A stretch of 34,485 nucleotides of DNA from an uncultured Hyphomicrobiales bacterium. Lineage in GTDB: Bacteria > Pseudomonadota > Alphaproteobacteria > Rhizobiales > Aestuariivirgaceae. Location: assembly GCA_902826365.1 (NCBI GenBank), contig CADEEO010000008.1, positions 3,922 to 38,406 of the forward strand. The letters run 5' to 3'. A program made the translations under genes and the position numbers. The notes under the pieces are model-generated. The model ran no database searches and was not told the DNA's origin. It saw only the letters and a list, made by a program, of their open reading frames with translations. This document shows positions 18,019-25,798 of this stretch, in pieces; position 1 is the stretch's first letter, and the number at the start of each line of letters is the position of its first letter.

Positions 18019-19283
18019 TATTTCTTCCTCAGCAACGGAAATTTCTGAAACAGCGACGACCGTCCGGATTTAGCGGCTTTCCCAGGTATTTCCGTGCCTG
18101 CAATAACCTGCGCGAACGACGTCAGGAGCTCGGCGGTTTTGGATTTTGGCGCCACTTCAAATATCATTTGGCCATTGCTTTGCGCCGTTCCAAAAGATTG
18201 CGGGTCGTGCGGAATGATGAACGACGGCGCAATGCCGACGGCCTTGGCAAAATCGGCGGCGGGAATTTCCGGGCGCTTTGGCACGCCAACCTGGTTCAGG
18301 ATCAGGCGCGGCGGCTTGTCGTTCGGGCGCGACGCCTTGAGAAGGTCAATGAGGTTCTTGGTGTTCCGCAAACTCGCAAGTTCCGGCGTTGAGGTGATCA
18401 CGACCTCGTCGGCATTCAGCAAGGTGTGCTTGATCCACGGAGCCCACATGTTTGGAACATCGACCACAACGCACGGCACGCTGTGGCGCACGACGCCAAG
18501 AATTGTCTCTATGGCGCCTGCTTCAATCGTGGTGTCCCTGTCGACGCCGCCCGGGCCGCTCAAAAGGCTGAGCTTGTCGCCCAGCTTTGTAAGCATGCGA
18601 TCAAGCAGCGTGGCATCCACACGATCAGGCTGGCCGAGCGCATCAAGGATGCCGCCCGTGGAATCCTGGTTGAAGTTCAATCCGGCCGTGCCAAAGGCCA
18701 GGTCGAGATCGGTGATGACCGTTTCAAGCCCATGATTCTTCGACAGGGCCCAGGCAATGTTGTGGGCCATGGAACTTGAACCCACGCCGCCCTTCGCGCC
18801 CACGAAGGCCACGATGCGGCCCAGCGGCTCCGACTTCGGATCCTGATAGAGCGATGAAATCGTTTCGATGATTTGCATTTGACCCAGGGGAGCCACGAGA
18901 TATTCGCTGACGCCTTGGCGCACCAATTCCCTGTAGAGAATGACGTCATTCAAGTGCCCGACCACAATAACCTTGGTTGTCGGCTGGCAAACCTGGGCCA
19001 GCTGCCCAAGCTCCGCCAGAATCCCGTCGCGTGAACTATGCGATTCCACGACCAGAACATTCGGTGTCGGCTGCGTCTGATAGACCTGAACGGCGGCCAG
19101 AATGCCGCCGAGCTGAATTGTGACATGGGCCTTGGACATGCGCCGGTCCATGGCCGCGGCCTGCAGCGTTTCAGCGGTTTGCTGATTGTCGCAAAAAGTG
19201 TGAATGTTAACGCGCGGCACCAAAGCCACCGGAAATTCACCATCCTGTGGCAGTGCGTTACTTTGGGCAGTGGCGTTGATCAT
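18018..19283 (-). CDS. cpaE: Tad pilus localisation ATPase CpaE (TadZ)
   Basis: A 421-residue MinD/ParA-like protein. In relatives it marks the site of pilus assembly, often the pole. The N-terminal part (about 25-150) resembles a degenerate receiver domain. The ATPase domain has an atypical Walker A, GAKGGVGSSSMAHN: the signature first lysine is present but the usual second lysine is replaced by Ser, as is often the case in TadZ/CpaE. DLDLAFGTAGLNF follows as the switch segment. The gene starts 68 bases after cpaD and its stop overlaps the cpaF start. Confidence 0.93.
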   Translation of the reverse strand: MINATAQSNALPQDGEFPVALVPRVNIHTFCDNQQTAETLQAAAMDRRMSKAHVTIQLGGILAAVQVYQTQPTPNVLVVESHSSRDGILAELGQLAQVCQPTTKVIVVGHLNDVILYRELVRQGVSEYLVAPLGQMQIIETISSLYQDPKSEPLGRIVAFVGAKGGVGSSSMAHNIAWALSKNHGLETVITDLDLAFGTAGLNFNQDSTGGILDALGQPDRVDATLLDRMLTKLGDKLSLLSGPGGVDRDTTIEAGAIETILGVVRHSVPCVVVDVPNMWAPWIKHTLLNADEVVITSTPELASLRNTKNLIDLLKASRPNDKPPRLILNQVGVPKRPEIPAADFAKAVGIAPSFIIPHDPQSFGTAQSNGQMIFEVAPKSKTAELLTSFAQVIAGTEIPGKAAKSGRSSLFQKFPLLRKK

Positions 19284-19351
19284 TTTTTTGACCTGTTCTC
19301 AAACTTTTAAGGCGTCGCATTTGTCTGTCGTGGAAGATCGAAACCGGTTGT

Positions 19352-20020
19352 TTAGGGTGAGGCTGGCGCTGAACCAGTAGCTGCAGCCGCCGTCATGGTG
19401 GCCGCAACTCCCGGCGTTCGCGTGGCGGCGAGTGCCGGAGTTGTCGGGCGAGGCACGACAAAATCATTGGGATTTACGGCCATAGCGGCAATGTTGTTTT
19501 GCGTTGAACAGCCGAAGTTCGGATAGGGCACATTGCGCGAGGTGCTGGCCATATCCTCCGACCAGTCGCCGCACTCCTTAGTTACAGCGACGCTACGGGT
19601 ATAGGAAAGCTGCACGGATCCCTTGGACGATCCGGGATAGGTTTTTTGCACTATCATGCCTGGCGAAATGCCGTTTTGGACAAGCACCTGATAGACTTGC
19701 CTTGCCACTTTGCCAGACGCACCGCCGGCCGAAGGGCGAAGGACGGTAATCTTGGAAGAGCCGGAACCGCTGGCTGAACGCGAGAATCCGGAAATCGCAT
19801 TGATCTGAGAAGGCTGCAAATTTCCATGCCGCGATGAAATTTCCATTCTCACCGGCCCGCGCTTGACCTCAATTGGAAACCTTTCGTAATGAGCCACTGG
19901 CACATACGTGTCGTCAAGCGCTAGCTCGCCACTGCTGCATCCGGCCAGCGCCGTTGACATTGCGAAAAACAGGATGACGCTCATCTTTGAAGCGGCAGGC
20001 ATGGGAAGATACTTGTACAT
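19352..20020 (-). CDS. cpaD: Tad pilus lipoprotein CpaD
   Basis: A 222-residue outer-membrane lipoprotein that supports the secretin complex. The signal peptide ends in lipobox LAGC at about residue 28. The body has the CpaD pattern HYERFPIEVKRGPVRMEI near the start and, later, CGDWSEDM, then PYPNFGCSTQNNIAAMAVNPNDFVVPR, typical of the family. The C-terminal 30 residues are a low-complexity threonine/alanine tail. GGAG lies seven bases before the ATG. It starts 18 bases after cpaC. Confidence 0.94.
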   Translation of the reverse strand: MYKYLPMPAASKMSVILFFAMSTALAGCSSGELALDDTYVPVAHYERFPIEVKRGPVRMEISSRHGNLQPSQINAISGFSRSASGSGSSKITVLRPSAGGASGKVARQVYQVLVQNGISPGMIVQKTYPGSSKGSVQLSYTRSVAVTKECGDWSEDMASTSRNVPYPNFGCSTQNNIAAMAVNPNDFVVPRPTTPALAATRTPGVAATMTAAAATGSAPASP

Positions 20021-20038
20021 GATAGTCTCCGCTTACAC

Positions 20039-21469
20039 TTATTCTACAATGAAACCGACATTGCCGTGATAAACACCATCCGGATTTTGCCCCGACGTGC
20101 CGTAGACCTTGTTCAAACGGCCAAGCAGTATTGTCTGACGGTCGGTTGCCGTGTTGTAATGTTCGTCCGGCGCAGATAGCTGCTTCTCGGCAACGGAACC
20201 CACGAGATAGGGCGTCACAATGACAACAAGCTCGGTTTGCTCCTGCTTGTAGTCACGGCTGCGAAACAGCGCGCCAAGGACAGGAAGTTTTGTCAGTCCG
20301 GGCGTGGCTTCCAGGTTTTGGCGCGTCGTGTCCTTGATAAGTCCCGCCATCATCATTGACCCGCCGCTGGGCAGTTCAATAACGGTCTCGGAGCTGCGCG
20401 TTACGAAACTTGTATTGTCGTCTATCTCAGGGCCAATTTCGCTTACCTCACTCCTGATTTTGAGATTGATGCGCCCTTCAGACAGCACAACCGGGGTGAA
20501 ATCCAAAGATACACCGAAGTTCTTGTAGTTTATTTCGCAGACCCGTATCCCGCCGTCGTTGGTGCAAACCGGAATGGGAACCTCGCCACCGGCATGAAAC
20601 TTGGCAGGCTGGCCGGAAACTGCGGTTAAATTCGGCTCCGCAAGGGTTTTCAGAACGCCATCACTTTCCATGGCACGAATCACGGCCGACAGGCTGGTTG
20701 AGCCATCAGTATATACGGCCTTTGCACCGGTCGCGCCGGCGAGTGGGCCGATGCTAGCGAGATTGAACGCAAATTTTCCAGCAGCAAAGAGCGCCTGTAA
20801 ATTGACTCCGAATTGCTTGAGCACCTCGCGCTGCACTTCAACAACACGGACTTTCAGCATCACCTGGTCTTCGCCGGCAATCTTGATTGTATTGACGAAG
20901 CCAGTGCCGGTGGCTTTGTCCACCTCGCGAGTCAGAAATTTTGTCGCAATGTCTTCGGCGAACTTTGCTTCTGCCGCATTGGGAGCCGTGCCGCCCAGGA
21001 CAACACTGTTGTTGACCGTATCGACGGTAATCTTCGTGCCAGGAATGCTTCTTTGCAAGAGGTTCCGCAGGGCTGTCACATCGATGGCGACTTCCAGGTC
21101 AAGGTTGAGAATCTGCTGCCCATTCTTGTCAAAAAAGAAAATATTGGTCTGCCCGATGGTCCGGGCGAACAAATACGCGGTGTTTTTTGAGCGAACCACG
21201 GCATCGACAATTTCCGGATTGCCCACGATGACATCGTGAGCCTCAGCCGGAAGCCGAATGACAATGGATTTGTTCAAGCCAATGCGCACGAAGTGCCCAT
21301 CGCTTTCCGCAGCACTCTGAATGTTCTCCAGGTCGCTGGCCGCCGCAGCTTTTTGCAGCAGCACTCCGGCAACCGGCATCGCCACCAGCGAGCTCAAAAG
21401 GAGCGCCGCCATCTTGAGGCGCACGCGATTGGATTTGAGCGCCGGTGAATTTTGAGTTTTTAACAACAT
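20039..21469 (-). CDS. cpaC: Tad pilus secretin CpaC (RcpA)
   Basis: A 476-residue outer-membrane secretin that forms the exit pore for the pilus. After a signal peptide (hydrophobic MAALLLSSLVAMPVAGVLL) comes the pilus-type N domain (VRIGLNKSIVIRLPAEAHDVIVGNPEIVDA), then a BON-like domain, then the secretin domain with PNLTAVSGQPAKFHAGGEVPIP and SGGSMMMAGLIKD. The ATG at 21469 has GAGG nine bases upstream. A TTG at 21484, overlapping the cpaB stop, would add five residues. A smaller paralogue of its N domain is encoded at 23792-24274. Confidence 0.94.
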   Translation of the reverse strand: MLLKTQNSPALKSNRVRLKMAALLLSSLVAMPVAGVLLQKAAAASDLENIQSAAESDGHFVRIGLNKSIVIRLPAEAHDVIVGNPEIVDAVVRSKNTAYLFARTIGQTNIFFFDKNGQQILNLDLEVAIDVTALRNLLQRSIPGTKITVDTVNNSVVLGGTAPNAAEAKFAEDIATKFLTREVDKATGTGFVNTIKIAGEDQVMLKVRVVEVQREVLKQFGVNLQALFAAGKFAFNLASIGPLAGATGAKAVYTDGSTSLSAVIRAMESDGVLKTLAEPNLTAVSGQPAKFHAGGEVPIPVCTNDGGIRVCEINYKNFGVSLDFTPVVLSEGRINLKIRSEVSEIGPEIDDNTSFVTRSSETVIELPSGGSMMMAGLIKDTTRQNLEATPGLTKLPVLGALFRSRDYKQEQTELVVIVTPYLVGSVAEKQLSAPDEHYNTATDRQTILLGRLNKVYGTSGQNPDGVYHGNVGFIVE

Positions 21470-21480
21470 GACCTGATGCC

Positions 21481-22311
21481 TCAACGAGTAGTCGAATAGG
21501 TTTCAATGCCGTAACGCACGAAGAGCGTGTCGCCACCGCCGGATTTTTTCCGGCCCGAGTACTTATCGGAAAGTTTCGGGCCTTCTTTTTCCATATCCTT
21601 GCCGTCATTTTCGGCAATCGAGCGCAATGCCAGCGAAAGCTCGCCGGCAGACTCAATCATCGCAATAATCTCGGATTGGCGCGGATCCAGCTCGAGGGTG
21701 GCGGTCTTGCCCTCTGCGACGGTTACAGATTCTCCGTCCTTGTCCTGCCGATAGGTTTGATTGATGGCGAGAACGCGCACGTTTGAAAGAACGATTTCAC
21801 TGTTGACAATCTTGTCCGTGCCCTGCGGGTTATCCAGCTTCCTGGTGAGGATGACGTCAACGCGGTCATTCGGAAGAATGAAGCCGCCGGCGCCGGAATG
21901 CTCGGAGACAGCAACCGAGATCGCTCTCATTCCCTTGGGCAAGATGGCGCTCATGAATCCCGATTGGCCAGGCAGGACAAGCTTCTTTTCAAGGATTGTT
22001 TCGCCTTCAAAGATCGCGAGCCTCGCCCTTGCGGTGAGATACGCTTCCCTGGCATCGGGCTTTTCGTCCCGGGTGATCATGAATTCCGTGACATTTTCCA
22101 CCGGCCAGGGCTTCCAGGCCGTTGAACCATCAACGAAACGCTCACCCATGTTGATATCTTTCAAGGCTGTCAGAACATCGACAGTTTTGACCTTGTTGAT
22201 TTCGACAATTTCCTTCTCCGGCTTCTGGCCGATGAAGCCTTTTGCCAGGAGGCCGGCCATGATGGCTGAACCGAAAGCCAGACCGAATATGACAATGCGC
22301 ATTTTACTCAT
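21481..22311 (-). CDS. cpaB: Tad pilus assembly protein CpaB (RcpC)
   Basis: A 276-residue periplasmic protein with one N-terminal membrane anchor (MRIVIFGLAFGSAIMAGLLAKGFI region). It carries an SAF domain (about 45-110, DVLTALKDINMGERF) and the RcpC/CpaB domain (MRAISVAVSEHSGAGGFILPNDRVDVILT). It is thought to help secretin assembly. AAGGG precedes the ATG; a second ATG lies nine bases in. A CtrA-like box lies about 60 bases upstream, so cpaB-tadC may have its own promoter besides read-through from flp-cpaA. Confidence 0.94.
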   Translation of the reverse strand: MSKMRIVIFGLAFGSAIMAGLLAKGFIGQKPEKEIVEINKVKTVDVLTALKDINMGERFVDGSTAWKPWPVENVTEFMITRDEKPDAREAYLTARARLAIFEGETILEKKLVLPGQSGFMSAILPKGMRAISVAVSEHSGAGGFILPNDRVDVILTRKLDNPQGTDKIVNSEIVLSNVRVLAINQTYRQDKDGESVTVAEGKTATLELDPRQSEIIAMIESAGELSLALRSIAENDGKDMEKEGPKLSDKYSGRKKSGGGDTLFVRYGIETYSTTR

Positions 22312-22370
22312 TTCGTACCCTTACCTCGCGCCCCTGGCGCCAATTGGAATTCAGACTTTCGGACGGAATG

Positions 22371-22386
22371 GTCAAATTTAGGTTAA
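22371..22386 (-). promoter_or_regulatory. Candidate CtrA box upstream of cpaB
   Basis: Read on the minus strand: TTAA, seven bases, TTGAC, one mismatch from TTAA-N7-TTAAC. It lies 60 bases before the cpaB ATG in a 100-base gap. Another TTAAC-type half site lies near 22411. Matched by eye only. Confidence 0.4.
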
Positions 22387-22411
22387 TGACCGGCAGATTG
22401 TTGTTGCTCCA

Positions 22412-22912
22412 TTAACCGGATGCCACCATCCACCAGCTTTCGGGAAACGCCAGAATGGCTCCTATTGCGAAGGCGTAGCCATAAGGAACGTTTGGTTTCA
22501 GGCGGGAAAATTTCTTTGCCCAGGAAACATCATGGATGTCCCAACTCATGGAAATGACGGACCACACGCCAATGCAAAGCGCCAAGGCGCCTCCGGCGAT
22601 GACCGTAAAGGCCAAAAACGGCAAAGCTTGCGTACTGCCAAACCAAATTCCAGCCGCGGCCATCAGCTTGGCGTCACCGCCACCAAAAAGGCCGGCGGAA
22701 AAAAGCGCGAAGCCCACAACAAGAAGAATAACCGCAGTCAGCACATGGAGGCCGAAGACAGCAAGCGGCATGCCCGTAGCCCAAGCCAGCGGGAAGAACG
22801 CCGCAAAAATTGTGAGAGTCAGCCAATTGGGAATGCGAAGCGACAAGGCGTCACCCGCACCGGCGATGATCATGAGAAATGGAAAAATCGAGATCGAAAG
22901 AAAGTGTATCAT
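22412..22912 (-). CDS. cpaA: Prepilin peptidase CpaA (TadV)
   Basis: A 166-residue inner-membrane aspartic protease of the A24 family that cleaves the leader of Flp pilin and the TadE-type pseudopilins. Both catalytic aspartates are visible: GAGDALSLRIPN after the first helix and GGGDAKLM after the third. It is the short form without a methylase domain, as usual in Tad systems. The ATG at 22912 has GGGAA just upstream; an open frame to 22960 adds 16 residues without a membrane segment. It lies downstream of flp beyond a terminator, so it may be expressed at a lower level than the pilin. Confidence 0.92.
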   Translation of the reverse strand: MIHFLSISIFPFLMIIAGAGDALSLRIPNWLTLTIFAAFFPLAWATGMPLAVFGLHVLTAVILLVVGFALFSAGLFGGGDAKLMAAAGIWFGSTQALPFLAFTVIAGGALALCIGVWSVISMSWDIHDVSWAKKFSRLKPNVPYGYAFAIGAILAFPESWWMVASG

Positions 22913-23011
22913 GAGTTCCCAAGATGTTGCCGCGCAATTGGAATCACGCGCTCGCTGCAATCATCACATGCCCGGCGTAAAGACAGAGTTAACCTTGTCA
23001 AATGCTTGCAT

Positions 23012-23044
23012 AAAAAAGAACCACCGGGACGAGCCCAGTGGTTC
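23012..23044 (-). terminator. Terminator after flp
   Basis: On the minus strand an 11-bp stem (23044-23034 with 23028-23018) with one G-U pair and a five-base loop is followed by six T residues. Because the odd pair is stable only in the minus-strand RNA, it is oriented for flp. It would let short, abundant pilin mRNA form while cpaA and below receive read-through. Confidence 0.88.
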
Positions 23045-23099
23045 CATTCTCAAACAATATCTACAAAGCCGCCTTTTGCGGCCCTGAAATATTGGTCTA

Positions 23100-23258
23100 T
23101 TACATGCTGTCCAGACCGGACGAGAGCTTGCCGAACACGCCCGAAACAGCGGTCGCCAAGATCGGCATTACGATCACGAGCATCAAGCCCATGGCAGCGG
23201 CAATGAGGCCATACTCAATAGCCGTCGCGCCGGATTCGTCGTTGATGAACTTCTTCAT
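23100..23258 (-). CDS. flp: Flp/Fap major pilin subunit
   Basis: A 52-residue pilin, the main building block of the Tad pilus. The short leader ends in glycine: MKKFINDESG, then ATAIEYGLIAAAMG. The processed protein has Glu at +5 and Tyr at +6, as in the Flp family, and one hydrophobic helix. CpaA is the likely peptidase. GGAG lies six bases before the ATG. The gene has its own terminator and a CtrA-like box about 100 bases upstream. Only one copy is present in the window. Confidence 0.95.
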   Translation of the reverse strand: MKKFINDESGATAIEYGLIAAAMGLMLVIVMPILATAVSGVFGKLSSGLDSM

Positions 23259-23791
23259 TTAAATCTCCAAGATTACTCTACAGCACCTGGCTCCTCATAT
23301 GACGGTGCTTCATGCGCCGTATCCGTGAACCATGCAGCGACCATAACCGCCACCCGTTAATGCCAAGTAAATCCCCTCTATTGAATGAATAATCGTGGTA
23401 TCTTATGGCAATTTTGGTTATCAATTCAATGTATTATTCAGTAATATTTTATGCTTATGAATATATATTGGTAAATCAGTTATTATTATTTAGTATATAT
23501 TTTGTTTTCTATTCATAAATCAGATTATAACTGGAAATTTTTGAGATACCTCATAGCTTATGCGAGAAATTCATTCAAAACCTGTGTATGTAATATTGAA
23601 TCAACTGTGCGATGGATTTCATGCCCATTGGCGAACCGGAGCCATTATTGGTTCAAATTGGCGACTACTTTACCCAAGGTGCTCACAAATTCCGTGTTTC
23701 CCGATTTCGTAACAGAAGATTCACCATTCACGTGCACATTGGAAGGCCATTGCAAGGCAACCGATGGACAGCCATTAAGGAAATTTGTGAC
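23259..23791. other. Gene-free AT-rich region between flp and the divergent arm
   Basis: This 533-base stretch holds no convincing gene. Bases from about 23380 to 23610 are strikingly AT-rich against the GC-rich neighbours, with runs such as GAATATATATT and TTATTATTATTTAG. It must contain the flp promoter and probably that of the plus-strand arm. From about 23612 the plus strand has an open frame in phase with the next gene, which I regard as chance. No direct repeat array or insertion sequence end was seen. Confidence 0.7.
23356..23371 (-). promoter_or_regulatory. Candidate CtrA box upstream of flp
   Basis: On the minus strand: TTTA, CTTGGCA, TTAAC, one mismatch from the CtrA consensus TTAA-N7-TTAAC. 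It lies 98 bases before the flp ATG. In Caulobacter the pilin gene pilA is a direct CtrA target. No clear -10 could be assigned. Confidence 0.45.
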
Positions 23792-24274
23792 ATGCTGAAA
23801 CTATTGCGCGTAACTTCAAGTGCCCTGGCGCTGGCATTCCTTCATACTTCTGCGTCCTTTGCCGCCCAAGAGCTTGTTATTGAGACTGACCGGACCCAAT
23901 TGATCACCATTTCGGGAAATCCCGGCACTGTTGTCATTGGCAACCCAAGCATTGCGGATGTGACGGTTCATGGAAACAAGATATTTGTCCATGGCCGCGC
24001 TTATGGCTCAACAAATCTGATCATACTTGACGAGAACGGCAACCAGCTTTCAGCGCTTGAAATCACCGTGCGACTCGGCGGCCAGAACAATTTACTGGTT
24101 TACAAGGCCGGGGCGCGCTTTTCATATGTATGCGCGCCTGCCTGCGAAGGAACCCTGCAATCAGGCGACTCGGCTGATTTCTTCGGCGATATTTCAAAAA
24201 TGGACGCAAAGAAGGCAGGATTGGCAACAGGCAAGGCCAGCATCGAACAGGAAGCAGCTCCAGCCGCCCAATAG
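23792..24274 (+). CDS. Orphan pilus-assembly N-domain protein (CpaC N-domain-like)
   Basis: A 160-residue secreted protein. A signal peptide (MLKLLRVTSSALALAFLHTSASFAA) is followed by a T2SS/T3SS pilus-assembly N-terminal domain at about residues 28-98 (LVIETDRTQLITISGNPGTVVIGNPSIADVTVHG, then GSTNLIILDENGNQL). This matches the N domain of CpaC but no secretin domain follows. A C-terminal part has a CAPAC cysteine pair and GDSADFF. It is probably periplasmic and could bind the secretin or the pilin. AAGGAA lies upstream of the ATG. It opens the arm divergent from flp and has a probable terminator after it. Similar stand-alone proteins occur near other rhizobial tad loci as far as I recall; function is not known to me. 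Confidence 0.82.
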   Translation: MLKLLRVTSSALALAFLHTSASFAAQELVIETDRTQLITISGNPGTVVIGNPSIADVTVHGNKIFVHGRAYGSTNLIILDENGNQLSALEITVRLGGQNNLLVYKAGARFSYVCAPACEGTLQSGDSADFFGDISKMDAKKAGLATGKASIEQEAAPAAQ

Positions 24275-24297
24275 GGTGAACATAGTTAACTCCATCC

Positions 24298-24325
24298 AGG
24301 GCCTTGCAACAGCAGGGCCTTTTTT
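24298..24325 (+). terminator. Probable terminator after the N-domain gene
   Basis: An imperfect hairpin (AGGGCCTTGC and GCAGGGCCT arms with one mismatch and one bulge) is followed by a run of six T. It starts 24 bases after the stop. Confidence 0.5.
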
Positions 24326-24471
24326 ATTCAGAGCGAGGCCTAAAGGCAAAACTTGCTACAATTTGAATGAATTCTTTCAGTTGGCGGAAATGGCTTGTTG
24401 ATAAGAATCCATAATATGGAAGCGGATATGGCTCTGTCTATCCACGGGCCGCTTCACTACGGGAGATTGCT

Positions 24472-25050
24472 ATGCGGGCTTTTCTAAACAGGTTCCGTCC
24501 AAAGTTCGTGCGCCGGATGATCAAGTCCGAAAATGGGGCCACCGCGGTCGAATTTTCGCTGGTTGCTTTTCCGTTCTTCTTTGTCATGGGCTGCATTTGC
24601 GAAACGGGGCTCATGCTTTTTACCGAGTATTCCATACAGGCCGGGGTCCAGGACGCAGCCCGGCAAATCAGGACCGGGCAGGCGCAAAACTCAAGCTTGA
24701 GCGCTGCAAATTTCAAGTCAAAGATCTGCGAGATCACCGGCATCGTCATTGATTGCGAAAGCAAACTCACTGTTTATGTAAGACCCGCGGCCTCGTTTTC
24801 AGCGCTGGCAGGGGTGATGCCCGGCTTTATGAATGTCGGCGCCAAACCTGACGGAACGCCTAATCCAACCTCTTATAGCTGTGGCACACCTGAACAGGCT
24901 GCCGGAGTGCTTGCCACCTATGACTGGAAATTCACCATGCCATTCATGACGTTTTTGGGGAACTTTAACGGCGGCAAGACGCGGCGGCTGTACGGCATCG
25001 CTATTTTCCAGAATGAGCCGTTTCCCGCCGGCACGGCATGCGCTTCATAG
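24472..25050 (+). CDS. tadE: TadE-like minor pilin
   Basis: A 192-residue pseudopilin of the Tad system. The leader is basic and ends in glycine at residue 22, followed by ATAVEFSLVAFPFFFVMG: Glu is at +5 of the predicted mature protein, as CpaA substrates require. One membrane helix follows, then a periplasmic domain with several cysteines that may form disulphides. GGGAG precedes the ATG at good spacing. The next gene, another pseudopilin, starts 11 bases after the stop, so the two are a pair. Confidence 0.88.
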   Translation: MRAFLNRFRPKFVRRMIKSENGATAVEFSLVAFPFFFVMGCICETGLMLFTEYSIQAGVQDAARQIRTGQAQNSSLSAANFKSKICEITGIVIDCESKLTVYVRPAASFSALAGVMPGFMNVGAKPDGTPNPTSYSCGTPEQAAGVLATYDWKFTMPFMTFLGNFNGGKTRRLYGIAIFQNEPFPAGTACAS

Positions 25051-25061
25051 GAGCTGGGGAA

Positions 25062-25643
25062 ATGATGAAAAACACATTCAGAAAATTTGTTGGCGAAACC
25101 AAGGGGATCGCGGCGATCGAGATCGCGTTCATCATGCCCTTCATGCTCTTGATCTATTTCGGGCTTTTTGACATCACGGCCCTCGTTTCAGTGAATAGAA
25201 AAGTGACCTACTCCGCAAGCATCGTCGCGGATCTGGTTGCCCAGAACAAGACATCGGTGCTGAAGAGCAAACTCTCTGACTACTACAGCGCCGCCAATTT
25301 GGTCATGGCCCCAATTTCTTCATCTGCGGTTCGCGTCGAGGTGTTTGGCTACCGCATAGCCGGTTCGACGGTTTCGCTGATCTGGAAAACAAACAATGGG
25401 CAAGCCACTTCCTGCGGCGCGAATCCCTCGACGGCCGCCATGGCCCCGCTCATGGTTGCGGGAAACGATCTTGTAGTCGCCCGCGTTTGCACGACCTACT
25501 CGCCCTATGCCGCGAATTTTCTTGGGCACAGCATAGTGAACAGCTCGTCATTCAACATTGGCGAGAGCATTACGCAGCGGCCGCGCAGCACACTGAAGCT
25601 GACCTGCTACAACACGACTGTAGGCGGAGCCGTCTGCTCGTAA
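25062..25643 (+). CDS. Second TadE/TadG-type minor pilin
   Basis: A 193-residue pseudopilin. The leader ends in glycine at residue 15 (FVGETKG) and is followed by IAAIEIAFIMPFMLLIYFGLF, with Glu at +5 and one membrane helix. The remainder is periplasmic, with cysteines near the C terminus (LTCYNTTVGGAVCS). Two adjacent ATGs (25062 and 25065) lie behind GGAG and GGGGA; an ATG at 25038 overlaps tadE and lacks support. It is much shorter than a true TadG with its von Willebrand domain, so it is best called TadE-like (sometimes TadF). A terminator follows. Confidence 0.85.
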   Translation: MMKNTFRKFVGETKGIAAIEIAFIMPFMLLIYFGLFDITALVSVNRKVTYSASIVADLVAQNKTSVLKSKLSDYYSAANLVMAPISSSAVRVEVFGYRIAGSTVSLIWKTNNGQATSCGANPSTAAMAPLMVAGNDLVVARVCTTYSPYAANFLGHSIVNSSSFNIGESITQRPRSTLKLTCYNTTVGGAVCS

Positions 25644-25668
25644 CGCATCTTTCGCCAAACGGCCTGCC

Positions 25669-25699
25669 AAGGGGAGCTTATAACAGGCTCCCTTTTTTT
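25669..25699 (+). terminator. Terminator after the minor pilin pair
   Basis: A GGGAGC/GCTCCC stem (25672-25677 with 25687-25692), extendable at the base by A-T pairs, is followed by seven T. It closes the pilus arm. Confidence 0.85.
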
Positions 25700-25798
25700 G
25701 TTTCCGGTTCCTCGCCACGACTCTACAATTGATTTCCCTGCACTCTGGCATGAAGGCCATTCCCGCGGTATAGGGGCTTGATTCCCGGAGTTAAATAA

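Noticed and set aside
23380..23610. AT-rich island as a replication origin
   Set aside because: No cluster of DnaA boxes (TTATCCACA type) was seen and the neighbours are pilus genes rather than typical origin genes.
23612..23791. Upstream in-frame extension of the N-domain protein by 60 residues
   Set aside because: It would bury a good signal peptide inside the protein. The ATG at 23792 has AAGGAA upstream and gives a proper secreted protein. A hidden small gene cannot be fully excluded.
23502..23798. 98-codon open frame in the flp upstream gap
   Set aside because: No ribosome binding site, no family resemblance, and it runs into the start of the N-domain gene in another frame.
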